Below, in pieces: positions 41,996-51,071 of a DNA stretch of 53,223 nt (position 1 is its first letter; each line of letters opens with the position of its first letter). The translations under genes were made by a program, and so were the position numbers. The stretch lies in assembly GCA_004213175.1 (NCBI GenBank), contig SHAT01000010.1, positions 1 to 53,223 on the forward strand, given 5' to 3'. The notes under the pieces were generated by a model. That model did not search any database. It was given only the letters and a program-made list of their open reading frames with translations, and was not told the origin of the DNA. The DNA is from Pseudomonadota bacterium. GTDB taxonomy: Bacteria > SAR324 > NAC60-12.

Positions 41996-42438
41996 CAGTC
42001 ACTATCTTGCTTGCAGATGATTTTATTATTACGTATTCGAAATTCTCCGTCATCTACAATGCGCCTGTCAAGTATCTTTTCATCATGTTCCTTGATTGAA
42101 ACTCCAAAACTACCGTCATTACGTAAAACAATTTCTGAACCAGATTTAGCGTAAAATATTTCGATGCCCCTATCTATGATTCTCTGTTTGTTAAAATTAT
42201 CCGGTATTTTAGTAGAAATTGTTTTTGACAAGCGTACAGAACGATTTTCACCGTTACCTTTTGATTCAGAACGAAGTTTGTATTCTGTTCCAACCTTGTG
42301 GACCATCATTCTATAGTAAGAATTCATTGGATCCATTTGCAAATAAGTATCATCTGATTGGACAAAACTAACTATTTTAGCGTTGATATCATTCAAAAGT
42401 TCTTTGTCAGAACTACTCAATTCCAAATTATCAATCAT
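41992..42438 (-). CDS. R3H-domain single-stranded nucleic acid-binding protein
   Basis: 148 residues. The first half contains the R3H signature: LQMDPMNSYYRMMVHKVGTE then YKLRSESKGNGENRSVRLSKT. The second half is an uncharacterised, charged region (RGIEIFYAKSGSEIVLRNDG, KILDRRIVDDGEFRIRN). R3H domains bind single-stranded nucleic acids, for example Jag/KhpB. Overlap with mrnC suggests a joint role in RNA handling. The Lon gene ends about 110 bases away on the same strand. Confidence 0.85.
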   Translation of the reverse strand: MIDNLELSSSDKELLNDINAKIVSFVQSDDTYLQMDPMNSYYRMMVHKVGTEYKLRSESKGNGENRSVRLSKTISTKIPDNFNKQRIIDRGIEIFYAKSGSEIVLRNDGSFGVSIKEHDEKILDRRIVDDGEFRIRNNKIICKQDSDW

Positions 42439-42548
42439 ATTTATTTCTTAAAATTAATTCCACATCAATAGCAATATTTAATTATTAGGCCTCTTTATTT
42501 TATCAATATCTTTTTGGTTGTAATAGTATGCAGTCTTAGAAATTATTA

Positions 42549-45011
42549 TTAAGCATCATAAGTTCGAGCTGCTTCTGGCACTTCTTTTTGGGGCAGGATG
42601 CTAACTTCAGGACCTTTCGTTTCTATTATTTGTGAGTCCTCAGTTTCCGATTCAGTCACCGGAGAAGGAAGTTCAGACAGTGCCACTTCTAGTACTTCTT
42701 CAATTGATGTTACGGGAATAATTTCTAAACCATTTAGAATTTCATCAGGCACTTCACTTAGGTGTTTTTTGTTGTTATGCGGAATCATGACTGTGGTGAT
42801 GGTGCTTCGTTTAGCTGCTAGGAGTTTTTCCTTTAAGCCACCAATAGTCAGAACTTTCCCTCGTAATGTTATTTCTCCGGTCATCGCCACATCACTCTTA
42901 ACATGTATGGAAGTAAATGCGCTGACTAATGAAGTAGCTATGGTTACTCCTGCAGAGGGCCCATCCTTGGGGACTGCCCCAGAGGGTACGTGAATGTGAA
43001 TATCGGTGTTTTCAAAAATAGAAGAATAAATTCCCAGCCGATTTGCATTATTGCGCACATAACTTAGAGCTGCCTGAGCTGATTCTTTCATGACATCACC
43101 AAGTTTCCCAGTCATCTGCAATTTCCCTGTGCCCTTCATTATATTTACTTCAGTCTTTAAAAGTTCACCTCCTGCTTGTGTCCAGGCTAATCCGCATGTA
43201 GTACCGATTTCATTTTGTTCTTCTGCTTTACTATGTCTGTAAAGTTGGGCTCCAAGGAATTTCTGAACACGGTTTGGAGTTACTACGACTTTCTTGAGAT
43301 TGGTTTTTTTTACCAATTGTGTTGCTACTTTTCGACATGTTTTTGCGATTTCACGTTCAAGATTCCGGACTCCTGCTTCTCTGGTGTAATTCCTGATAAT
43401 GTTAAAAATTGCTTTATGCTGGAACTGAATTTGTTTTGAAGTAAGACCATTTTCATTTATTTGTTTGGGGATGAGGTGTTCGCGTGCTATGTGTTCTTTT
43501 TCAAGTTCTGTGTAACCGGAAAGACTGATAACTTCCATACGGTCTTTAAGTGCAGGAGGGATATTTTGTTGAACATTTGCCGTGCAGAAAAATAAAACAT
43601 CCGATATATCAAACTCTACTTCCAGATAGTGATCCATGAAAGTATGGTTCTGTTCAGGGTCAAGTACCTCCAACAAGGCTGCAGCAGGGTCACCCATTGT
43701 TCCGTAAGACATTTTGTCAATCTCATCAAATAGCAGGAGCGGATTTTTATGTTTTACTTTTCTTAAAGATTGAATAATTTTTCCAGGCATCGCTCCGATA
43801 TATGTCCTTCGATGTCCCCTGATTTCTGCTTCGTCACGCACTCCACCAAGACTCACATGTGAAAACTTTCTTCCTAATGCTTCAGCAACAGAACGCGCTA
43901 GAGATGTTTTTCCTACACCAGGAGGCCCTAGCAAGCAAATGATTGGGCCTTTAATTTTTCCTACTTGTTTAGCAACAGCAAGGTGCTCTACAATACGTTC
44001 TTTGACTTCCTCTAATCCGTAATGTCTTGCATCCAAAATTTTTTCAGCTTTTTCCAGGTTAAAATTATCTTCGGTTTTTATTGACCACGGCATGCTCAGC
44101 AGCCAGTCTATGTAATTCCTGACGACGTTTGCTTCCGAAGACATGGACGGCATCATCTTTAGTTTATGCAGTTCCCTTTCTGCCATCTCCCTGGCCTCAA
44201 CAGAAAGTTCTATTTCCTCAATTTTTTTAGCGTACTCATCCATTTCCGCTTTGCCATCTTCACCTTGTCCTAATTCTTTTTGGATAGCTTTGACTTGTTC
44301 ATTTAGGTAGTATTCTTTTTGTGTTCGTCCTATCTGTCCCTGTACACGTTCCTTTAGCTTTCTTTCTACTTTTTTAAATTCCTTTTCTTCAAGCATTCTC
44401 CCGTAAACAATTTCCAGACGTTTTTTTGGATCATTGTTTTCAAGCAAAGCCTGTTTTTTTTGTAAATCCATATTCAGCAAGGGGGCAATACGGTCTGCTA
44501 GAATGTGTGGCTCTTCAGAATCAATGGCTAACTTTTCGATACCTTCTGTTCGACGTTTTATATCTTTCAGATAATGTTTAAATTCTGCACGAACATTCTT
44601 GCTGAGAGCATGCAATTCCGGAGTATCTGAATCTTCTTCAGGGATTGGCTCTACAATGGCTGCAAAATGCGGTTCATCTATATGAGCTTCAATCAAACGT
44701 CCTCTGGTTTTTGCCTCAAAGAGTGCCTTTATAGTACCGTTATGGAGACGCATGATTTGTAAAACTTTGCCTATTGTTCCTACATGAAACAGATCTTTTG
44801 CCTCAGGGTCTTCAATCAGAGGATCTTCTTGAGCAACGACAAAAATTTGACGGTCACCTTCAAGCGCTTTTTCAAGAGAGGCAATTGAAAGGGAACGACC
44901 AATGAAAAAAGGTGCAGTCATATGAGGAAAGACCACAATATCTCGCATTGGGAGCATAGGTAGTGCAATTTGATTTGATTCATTAATCTTTTCTTGGTCT
45001 ACGTTTGGCAT
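42549..45011 (-). CDS. lon: ATP-dependent protease La (Lon)
   Basis: 820 residues, full length. N-terminal substrate-recognition domain (LPMLPMRDIVVFPHMTAPFFIG), helical bundle, then an AAA+ module: GPPGVGKTSLARSVAEAL (Walker A), LLLFDEIDKM (Walker B), with VRDEAEIRGHRRTYIGAMPG between. The Ser-Lys protease domain has PKDGPSAGVTIA (catalytic Ser) and LRGKVLTIGGLKEKLLAAKR (catalytic Lys). It degrades misfolded and regulatory proteins in the cytoplasm. The end is Glu/Ser-rich and not conserved. It begins a minus-strand group with R3H and mrnC downstream. Confidence 0.98.
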   Translation of the reverse strand: MPNVDQEKINESNQIALPMLPMRDIVVFPHMTAPFFIGRSLSIASLEKALEGDRQIFVVAQEDPLIEDPEAKDLFHVGTIGKVLQIMRLHNGTIKALFEAKTRGRLIEAHIDEPHFAAIVEPIPEEDSDTPELHALSKNVRAEFKHYLKDIKRRTEGIEKLAIDSEEPHILADRIAPLLNMDLQKKQALLENNDPKKRLEIVYGRMLEEKEFKKVERKLKERVQGQIGRTQKEYYLNEQVKAIQKELGQGEDGKAEMDEYAKKIEEIELSVEAREMAERELHKLKMMPSMSSEANVVRNYIDWLLSMPWSIKTEDNFNLEKAEKILDARHYGLEEVKERIVEHLAVAKQVGKIKGPIICLLGPPGVGKTSLARSVAEALGRKFSHVSLGGVRDEAEIRGHRRTYIGAMPGKIIQSLRKVKHKNPLLLFDEIDKMSYGTMGDPAAALLEVLDPEQNHTFMDHYLEVEFDISDVLFFCTANVQQNIPPALKDRMEVISLSGYTELEKEHIAREHLIPKQINENGLTSKQIQFQHKAIFNIIRNYTREAGVRNLEREIAKTCRKVATQLVKKTNLKKVVVTPNRVQKFLGAQLYRHSKAEEQNEIGTTCGLAWTQAGGELLKTEVNIMKGTGKLQMTGKLGDVMKESAQAALSYVRNNANRLGIYSSIFENTDIHIHVPSGAVPKDGPSAGVTIATSLVSAFTSIHVKSDVAMTGEITLRGKVLTIGGLKEKLLAAKRSTITTVMIPHNNKKHLSEVPDEILNGLEIIPVTSIEEVLEVALSELPSPVTESETEDSQIIETKGPEVSILPQKEVPEAARTYDA

Positions 45012-45208
45012 AAATTTATATTTATATGGTTACGTGCTTGAAGTATTCGTAATTACTTGGCTATTAAAAGATACCAGAAAACAATTAATTAAATATTATT
45101 ATATGATATAAATTGCAAACTGCCAAGCTTGAAAATTATGATACTTTATAGGCTAGCTTTTGAAATAGCAAGTAATCAAGGCTAATGGTTTTAATATTGA
45201 TCAGTCTT

Positions 45209-45529
45209 TTATAATGGGGGCAAAGCAGCTGCAGCCATTTCCACACATATTTTCCCCCTATTATTGTAACGGTTAACTTCCTTGAATTTTGTGCGGTGAT
45301 TTTGATTCCCTAATATGCTACGTAGATGAAATTCTGCATTTTTCTTTGCACCAGAAATTGCTTTCTTAGCGATTAATGCACAGGCCTGACTTTTAACAAT
45401 AACGTTAAGTTTCCCACGATCCAGTACCTTGTAGTGTTGATCAAATGATTTTTTCATAAGTTCAGCATTGGATTTACAACCACTTAGTAAAATTAAGCTA
45501 AAAAAGACTGATAAAATTAAGCGAAGCAT
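45209..45529 (-). CDS. Hypothetical lipoprotein
   Basis: From ATG 45529 (MLRLILSVFFSLILLSGCKSN) it has 106 residues; an earlier start at 45574 is possible. The signal peptide ends in a lipobox LLSGC. The mature part is basic with three more cysteines (SQACALIA, GKICVEMA) and motifs KKSFDQHYKVLDRGKLN and RSILGNQNHRTKFKEV. I do not know the family. It is alone between lon and the divergent hemL. Confidence 0.65.
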   Translation of the reverse strand: MLRLILSVFFSLILLSGCKSNAELMKKSFDQHYKVLDRGKLNVIVKSQACALIAKKAISGAKKNAEFHLRSILGNQNHRTKFKEVNRYNNRGKICVEMAAAALPPL

Positions 45530-45657
45530 TATTTTCAATAGTGTAAGCTTGACAACTCTTGAGACGTTCTCCAAACTAGCAATAGCAGTGATATTGTATT
45601 AATCTATATATAATATTTTAGTAGATACATTTTAACCTCAAATTATTTGCAACCTTC

Positions 45658-46941
45658 ATGCAGATCAGACATTCTAAACAATTATTTTCACGTGCACAGC
45701 AAAGTATTCCAGGTGGAGTAAACAGTCCAGTTCGTGCCTTCAAATCAGTTAAGATGAATCCACTATTTATCAAACGTGCTTTGGGTTCTAAAATCTTTGA
45801 CGTTGATGGTAACGAATATATTGATTATGTAGGTTCTTGGGGGCCGATGATTTTAGGTCACGCTCGTGCTGAAGTTGTCCTCAAACTTGAAGAAACAATT
45901 CGTAATGGTACATCATTTGGTGCTCCTACTGAAGGTGAAATTCAGTTGGCGGAGATGGTCTGTGAAGCTGTGCCAAGTGTGGAGATGTTACGTTTAGTTA
46001 ATTCCGGAACGGAAGCATCAATGGCTGCCCTCAGGTTAGCACGTAGTTATACAGGACGTGAAAAAATTATTAAATTCGAAGGCTGTTACCACGGTAGTGT
46101 AGATCCACTGCTAGTTCAAACTGGATCTGGAGCAATGACTTTAGGGATCCCGGATTCACCAGGAGTTCCTCCTTCTTTTGTAGAGTTGACTTTACAGGGT
46201 AAATTTAATAACTTGACATCTATCATCAAACTTGTGGAAGAAAATCCTGGAGAAATTGCTGCAGTAATTTTGGAACCTGTAGCAGGTAATATGGGTTTGA
46301 TTCCCCCAGAACATGGTTTTTTACAAGGGTTGCGCGATTTATGCGACCGTGAAGGAATTTTGCTGATATTCGATGAAGTCATGAGCGGTTTTCGCGTTGA
46401 ATATGGAGGAGCACAAGAGATTTTTAGTATCGTTCCGGATATGACTATATTCGGTAAAGTAATTGGAGGTGGGCTTCCAGTTGGTGCTTATGGAGGACGT
46501 CAGGATATCATGTTGCAGGTTGCTCCTGCGGGTCCAGTTTATCAGGCAGGGACATTGTCAGGGAACCCCCTTGCGGTTGCTGCAGGATTAGCAACTCTGG
46601 GGATTTTAAATGAAGAGAATCCTTATCCAGAACTGGCTCAAAAAACATCATGGCTTTCAGCGGAGTTTAAGTGTGCTGCTGAATCATCTGGGATTCCGAT
46701 TCAAACTCAGGCTATTGGTGGTATGTTCGGGTTTTTCTTTTCAGCAGAACCGGTTCTGAATTATCAACAGGCACTCAAGACAGATACAGAGCAGTTCGCC
46801 AATTTTTTTAGGAATATGCTGAAACATGGAATTTATTTGGCCCCATCAGCGTTTGAATCACTTTTTGTCTCAACCGCACATTCTGAAGAAGATATAGAAA
46901 GAACTGCCGTTGCGTTTAAAAAAGCTTTGAGTGGAGATTGA
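45658..46941 (+). CDS. hemL: Glutamate-1-semialdehyde 2,1-aminomutase
   Basis: 427 residues, PLP enzyme that makes 5-aminolevulinate from glutamate-1-semialdehyde in the C5 tetrapyrrole pathway. Motifs: SIPGGVNSPVRAFKSV at the start, GSWGPMILGHA, VNSGTEASMAALRLAR, FEGCYHGSVDPLLVQTGSG, LIFDEVMSGFRV and the PLP-lysine region MTIFGKVIGGGLPVGAYGGR. Length and motif order are canonical. Single gene, divergent from a lipoprotein gene and convergent with fliN. Confidence 0.98.
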   Translation: MQIRHSKQLFSRAQQSIPGGVNSPVRAFKSVKMNPLFIKRALGSKIFDVDGNEYIDYVGSWGPMILGHARAEVVLKLEETIRNGTSFGAPTEGEIQLAEMVCEAVPSVEMLRLVNSGTEASMAALRLARSYTGREKIIKFEGCYHGSVDPLLVQTGSGAMTLGIPDSPGVPPSFVELTLQGKFNNLTSIIKLVEENPGEIAAVILEPVAGNMGLIPPEHGFLQGLRDLCDREGILLIFDEVMSGFRVEYGGAQEIFSIVPDMTIFGKVIGGGLPVGAYGGRQDIMLQVAPAGPVYQAGTLSGNPLAVAAGLATLGILNEENPYPELAQKTSWLSAEFKCAAESSGIPIQTQAIGGMFGFFFSAEPVLNYQQALKTDTEQFANFFRNMLKHGIYLAPSAFESLFVSTAHSEEDIERTAVAFKKALSGD

Positions 46942-46992
46942 ATGCAGTGAGAGTATAGAATGATCGGGTAGAGAATTAATTAATTAAAAAAA

Positions 46993-47289
46993 TTATTTCC
47001 AGCCTGTTTTAGGTTTGTCATCAGGATGTGTGATTTCGGTGATTCTGACTCCAAATCCGTCATTAATAACTATAGCCTCTCCGCGCGCAATTAAACGGTC
47101 TCCTATTAAAACATCAATAGTAGAACCGACAATCTTGTCTAATACTACCACAGACCCTTTTTTCCAAAGCATGACATCATTTAAGGAAATGTCGGTACGA
47201 GCTATTTCCGCTTGCATCACATGCGAAGCATCGGCTAAAAATTTTAGTTTGTGTAGCGTGGAATCTTGCTCAGAAATTTTTGTGTTCAT
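46993..47289 (-). CDS. fliN: FliN-like flagellar motor switch protein (isolated)
   Basis: 98 residues with a complete SpoA domain: VMQAEIARTDISLNDVMLWKKGSVVVLDKIVGSTIDVLIGDRLIARGEAIVINDGFGVRITEI. FliN forms the cytoplasmic C-ring that switches flagellar rotation. The length is normal for the short FliN. No other flagellar gene is in the window, and it lies alone between hemL and tatA. Type III secretion SctQ C termini share the fold, so an injectisome or non-flagellar role cannot be excluded. Confidence 0.88.
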   Translation of the reverse strand: MNTKISEQDSTLHKLKFLADASHVMQAEIARTDISLNDVMLWKKGSVVVLDKIVGSTIDVLIGDRLIARGEAIVINDGFGVRITEITHPDDKPKTGWK

Positions 47290-47435
47290 TGACGGATCTT
47301 GTTATTAAGCAGCTTTTTGTCGGTTGACTTGTTTCATAAATCTTGCGATTATCAGATGAATTCGATCTACTATATATTTACAACTCATATTATACATTTT
47401 AATGGATCATGATACAATAAGCAGGAGCACTCATT

Positions 47436-47654
47436 ATGTTTGGTTTAGGCATTTGGGAACTTTTAATAGTTCTGGCAATTATAGTTGTTTTATTTGGAGC
47501 AAAACGCCTCCCACTCATTGGTGAGGGGCTTGGTGGAATGATTACCAATTTTAAAACTGCAACGAAGAAAAATAAAGATGATCAAGCTAAAATTGATGAA
47601 AGTACAACTGCAGTTAAAGAAGAAAGCGCAGTAATAAAAGAGGAGAACAGCTGA
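47436..47654 (+). CDS. tatA: Twin-arginine translocase subunit TatA
   Basis: 72 residues. An N-terminal membrane helix WELLIVLAIIVVLFGAKRLP and the amphipathic helix IGEGLGGMITNFKTATKK are the family hallmarks; the FGAKRLP hinge is complete. A charged tail follows. CAGGAG nine bases before the ATG acts as ribosome binding site. TatA assembles the pore through which folded proteins leave the cytoplasm. tatB and tatC are not adjacent. Confidence 0.96.
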   Translation: MFGLGIWELLIVLAIIVVLFGAKRLPLIGEGLGGMITNFKTATKKNKDDQAKIDESTTAVKEESAVIKEENS

Positions 47655-47663
47655 AAGCTAAAG

Positions 47664-48101
47664 CTATTTTTTTGATTTTGGCCTAATCACGAGATTCATA
47701 CTAACTTTTAGTTCTTTTAGACGTGCAATGACTGGTACAATAGAACCGTAATCTACTTTTTCGTCAGCCTCCACATCAACTAGCCACGGCTGTTTCTGAC
47801 CTTTGGTCCATTGTTTAATTTTATCTTCAAGTACTCTCTGAGTCATTTCTTCATTACTATCTCCTATTCGAGTGTTTGCTAGATACAAAACTCCGGATTT
47901 ATCGATCACCACGCGCAGAGGTTTCTGCATGGGTTTCATCTTGTCCTGATTATAACTGTCTTCAGGCAGATCCACCTGAATTACATGATTTACTATTGGA
48001 GCGGTCACCATGAAAATAATTAACAAAACCAGCAGAACGTCCACAAAAGGCGTAACGTTTATTTCACTCAGTGGTTCATTCTGATCCGAGGAGCCGCCCA
48101 T
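47664..48101 (-). CDS. tolR: TolR/ExbD biopolymer transport protein
   Basis: 145 residues. A short cytoplasmic tail (SSDQNEPLSEINVTPFVDV) with the functional Asp in the helix VTPFVDVLLVLLIIFMVTAPI is followed by a periplasmic domain. With TolQ it forms the proton-driven motor of the Tol system. The start overlaps the 3' end of tolQ by 26 bases, so the two are co-translated. Last gene of the tolA-tolB-cpoB-pal-tolQ-tolR group. Confidence 0.95.
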   Translation of the reverse strand: MGGSSDQNEPLSEINVTPFVDVLLVLLIIFMVTAPIVNHVIQVDLPEDSYNQDKMKPMQKPLRVVIDKSGVLYLANTRIGDSNEEMTQRVLEDKIKQWTKGQKQPWLVDVEADEKVDYGSIVPVIARLKELKVSMNLVIRPKSKK

Positions 48102-48804
48102 GAACTATCCATTCAAAACGATTAGTAAGTTCCATGCCGTAATTTCGCATGCTATTTGCTAAAATCCGTGTCTGATTTCGGAAATGATTGTAGGCCATTA
48201 AAGCAGGAATTGCTGCAAGTAATCCCGCAGCAGTGGCAACCAAAGCTTCTGAAATACCTGGAGCAACAGAGGCAAGACTTGTTACTCCGGATGTTCCTAT
48301 ACTTTGAAATGAATTAATAATACCTAGTACTGTTCCGAATAATCCGATGAAAGGAGCCGCGCTTGAAATCGTTGCTAGAATGTTTAAACGGTTTTCTATG
48401 AAAGCGTATCTTTCATTTATGGTTTGTTCAATGACCCTTTGAAGCTGCTGACTAAGATGAGGGAGCATTGAAGTTTTTTCTGTAATATCAGATCTTGAGC
48501 GCTCTATTCGCTGGCTCATTCTGGCGGCTTCCTGATAGGTTTCAGAAAACATCAATGCAAAAGGGGAATACGGTGAATCTACTGAGACTTTTTTGATTTG
48601 ATTAAGACTGGATTCGTTGAGGTAAATTTGGTAAAACTTGCGATTCTCTTTGCGGATATGTATATACTGAATTGCCTTTATAATGATAACGGCCCATGAA
48701 AGGGCCGACATCAAAGCTAAAATGAGCAAGACGAGCTTTGCAATCAAACTCCCGCTCAGCACCATCCCGACTATGCTCGTTTCGCTTAACCATTCACTGA
48801 GCAT
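48076..48804 (-). CDS. tolQ: TolQ/ExbB proton channel protein
   Basis: 242 residues with three membrane segments: SGSLIAKLVLLILALMSALSWAV, then IGLFGTVLGIINSF, then SEALVATAAGLLAAIPALMAY. The segment ISSAAPFIGLFGTVLGIINSFQ is the family signature. It pairs with TolR to energise TolA. It overlaps tolR. Upstream by about 40 bases lies the pal stop, in the same orientation. Confidence 0.95.
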   Translation of the reverse strand: MLSEWLSETSIVGMVLSGSLIAKLVLLILALMSALSWAVIIIKAIQYIHIRKENRKFYQIYLNESSLNQIKKVSVDSPYSPFALMFSETYQEAARMSQRIERSRSDITEKTSMLPHLSQQLQRVIEQTINERYAFIENRLNILATISSAAPFIGLFGTVLGIINSFQSIGTSGVTSLASVAPGISEALVATAAGLLAAIPALMAYNHFRNQTRILANSMRNYGMELTNRFEWIVHGRLLGSE

Positions 48805-48844
48805 ATTACTTAGAGATGTCTATTGTGGTAAAGTTCTAAAAGTA

Positions 48845-50092
48845 TTACAGACGGGTGAATTCTACACGCCTATTCTTAGCCCAGTCAACTTCGTTGCTGC
48901 CAGATGCTACAGGACGTTCCTCACCAAAACTAACCATAGTAAATTGAGATGGATTTGCTCCTAGTTTGACCAGATATTCAAAGACGGCTTTCGCTCGCCT
49001 TTCTCCCAAAGCTAGATTGTATTCATTGGTACCACGCTCATCACAATGACCTTCCAGCTGAATCTTTACATCTGGGTTTTCTGCAATCCACTCATAATTT
49101 ATCTCAATTATTTCTGCAAAGGTTGAGCTTATATTACTCTTGTCATAATCAAAGTATACCATTCCCATTTCAATAACAGCGCTTTCCATTTCTTCTGGTG
49201 GGGCAGTAATGATGGTCATAGGTTTTGGCGCTTCAACACTTTCATCCGCGTCCTTTTCTATCGCAATCTCAGCCTCTTCTATTTCTGCTACTTCTTCAGG
49301 AGCAGGAGCAGGAGCAGGAGCAGGTTCTGGCTCAGCTACCACCGGCTCAGGTTCGGGTGCAGGCGCTGGTTCAGGCTCAGGCTCAGGCTTAGATACAACC
49401 GGCTCAGGTTCCTGTTTAGGTTTGGGTTTCATCTCAACAGTAAATGCAGAAACCTCAAGTACTTCACTCTGTACCCCGTCTGAATCTGTGACTGCGATTG
49501 TGCAGTCGCTGTATGTCATATAATTCAGTTCATTGAAGGTTATAGTATTGGTGCCAGCATTAGCCCATGAAATCGAACTACTACAGCCTCCTCTATAGTC
49601 AATTTTGCCTTCTTTGGTTGATGAAAAAGTATAAATAGGTGTCCGGTCAAAAGTTGGACTATCGACTGGAGTAACTTCCTTAAGAACTGGTGGATCTGGT
49701 GGTGCTTGCTTCTTAGGTTTTTCCTTAATAGTAAAAGAGGAAACACTCAGTTCATTACTAGCAAGTCCAGCTGAGTTTTTAACTAAGATTGTACAGTCGC
49801 TGTAGGTTCCATAATTTAGTTCATTGAAGGTTACAAACGTATTGCTACCAGCTAAGGCATTTTCAGTTGAACTGCTACAGCTTCCTCCGTAGGTGATGGA
49901 GCCTGCTTGATCTGAAATAAATTGATAATCTGGTGTCTGGTCAAAAGTTGGATTTTCTACTGGTTCGACTTCACTAATAACTGGCGCTACTGCATCGGGT
50001 TTTTTTGGTTCAACCTTTTCTTTAGCGCAGCCCGTAACCAAGAACGCTACTAAACTAGTCAATGTTAAATAAAAATATATATTTTTCATCAC
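48845..50092 (-). CDS. pal: Peptidoglycan-associated lipoprotein Pal with two extra N-terminal domains
   Basis: 415 residues, more than twice the usual Pal length. A lipoprotein signal ends FLVTGC. Two tandem domains of about 80 residues follow (residues ~35-120 and ~125-210). Each begins P-V-x-x-P-T-F-D-x-T-P and holds GGxCSSS, NELNYxTYSDCT and ending V-S-x-F-T, so each has two cysteines likely to pair. A long Pro/Glu/Ala linker (EPEPAPAPEPE type) leads to the C-terminal OmpA-like domain: VYFDYDKSNISSTF, LEGHCDERGTNEYNLALGERRAKAV, and SFGEERPVA. The OmpA domain binds peptidoglycan. It is part of the Tol cluster, upstream of tolQ. The extra domains are unusual for Pal. Confidence 0.94.
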   Translation of the reverse strand: MMKNIYFYLTLTSLVAFLVTGCAKEKVEPKKPDAVAPVISEVEPVENPTFDQTPDYQFISDQAGSITYGGSCSSSTENALAGSNTFVTFNELNYGTYSDCTILVKNSAGLASNELSVSSFTIKEKPKKQAPPDPPVLKEVTPVDSPTFDRTPIYTFSSTKEGKIDYRGGCSSSISWANAGTNTITFNELNYMTYSDCTIAVTDSDGVQSEVLEVSAFTVEMKPKPKQEPEPVVSKPEPEPEPAPAPEPEPVVAEPEPAPAPAPAPEEVAEIEEAEIAIEKDADESVEAPKPMTIITAPPEEMESAVIEMGMVYFDYDKSNISSTFAEIIEINYEWIAENPDVKIQLEGHCDERGTNEYNLALGERRAKAVFEYLVKLGANPSQFTMVSFGEERPVASGSNEVDWAKNRRVEFTRL

Positions 50093-50370
50093 TTACCTCT
50101 TTTTTTGTATACAATTCAAAAAGGAAAAATCCTGTTTTGCAAAATCTAAAACAATAAAAGCCTATCTTTAGCAATTCCCTGCAATTGGGGTGCCTAATTA
50201 CGGTATTGTAAAAAAGTTCTGTCTAACCTTTAATAGTACAGCAAATATCCAAGAAACTAAACATATTTTTTAATTATCTACTAATAGGGACTGTCTAGAA
50301 CTTCGTAAAATAGCGTTATTATTGTAAATTTAAAATTATTTCTTCTAAATGATAAAATACATTTATGCGA

Positions 50371-51069
50371 TCATTCCAGTATTTTTCGTGCTTGTTCCCC
50401 ATAAGGTCCATCACTTTCTTTTAAGGCTTGAAGCATTGACTTTTGTTCTTCGGGATGACCAAGCTCACCAAGCAATTTACTAGCTTCAAAAATTGAACGG
50501 TTTAAATATGGACTCTTAGGATAGTCAGAAATCAATGCCCCGTAGTAACCCAGGCTTTGCTGTAAAAGCCCCTGATTTTTTTGGGTCTCCGCCAAAAGCA
50601 AAATTAACAAATCTTTCTGTACATTGTTTCCTTTGTTGACCAGTTCAAGAACAATAGGTTCTATACTATTTACATCACCCACTGAAACCAGTGCAAATAC
50701 TGTAGCTAATTTATTCAATTCTGAAAGCTGAGCACTACTACTTTTGCTTTGGTATTTCTCTAAATTTTCTTCTAGTAAAGCAATTTTAAGCTCAAGTGCA
50801 CTAATTTTCTCAGTCAGTTTCCGATTGTTTCCTTCAAGTGTCTCGATTTTTTCATTTTGCGGCTCTAAAACAGCCAATTGCTCTTGCGCACTGTTTAATG
50901 AATTCTCTTTAATCTGTGACAGTTCCAGTTGTACACGTGCTACTAAACGCTTAATCTTTTTAATGTCATCAGCCCCAAAAACCGCAGATGAACCCAATGA
51001 AAGTATTACAACGGCGGTAACAGCTATTGTAACAAACTGTCTCTCAACACCAATAACAAATTTAAACAT
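50371..51069 (-). CDS. cpoB: CpoB/YbgF-like Tol-Pal accessory protein
   Basis: 232 residues. An N-terminal signal/anchor (ERQFVTIAVTAVVILSLGSSAVFGA) is followed by a coiled coil (residues ~30-115, EQLAVLEPQNEKIETLEGNNRKL then SALELKIALLEENLEKY) and a TPR-like C-terminal helical region (NQGLLQQSLGYYGALISDYPKSPYLNRSIFEASKLLGELGHPEEQ). This order and location between tolB and pal match CpoB/YbgF, which links the Tol complex with peptidoglycan synthesis. It begins two bases after the tolB stop. Confidence 0.88.
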   Translation of the reverse strand: MFKFVIGVERQFVTIAVTAVVILSLGSSAVFGADDIKKIKRLVARVQLELSQIKENSLNSAQEQLAVLEPQNEKIETLEGNNRKLTEKISALELKIALLEENLEKYQSKSSSAQLSELNKLATVFALVSVGDVNSIEPIVLELVNKGNNVQKDLLILLLAETQKNQGLLQQSLGYYGALISDYPKSPYLNRSIFEASKLLGELGHPEEQKSMLQALKESDGPYGEQARKILE

Positions 51070-51071
51070 TC

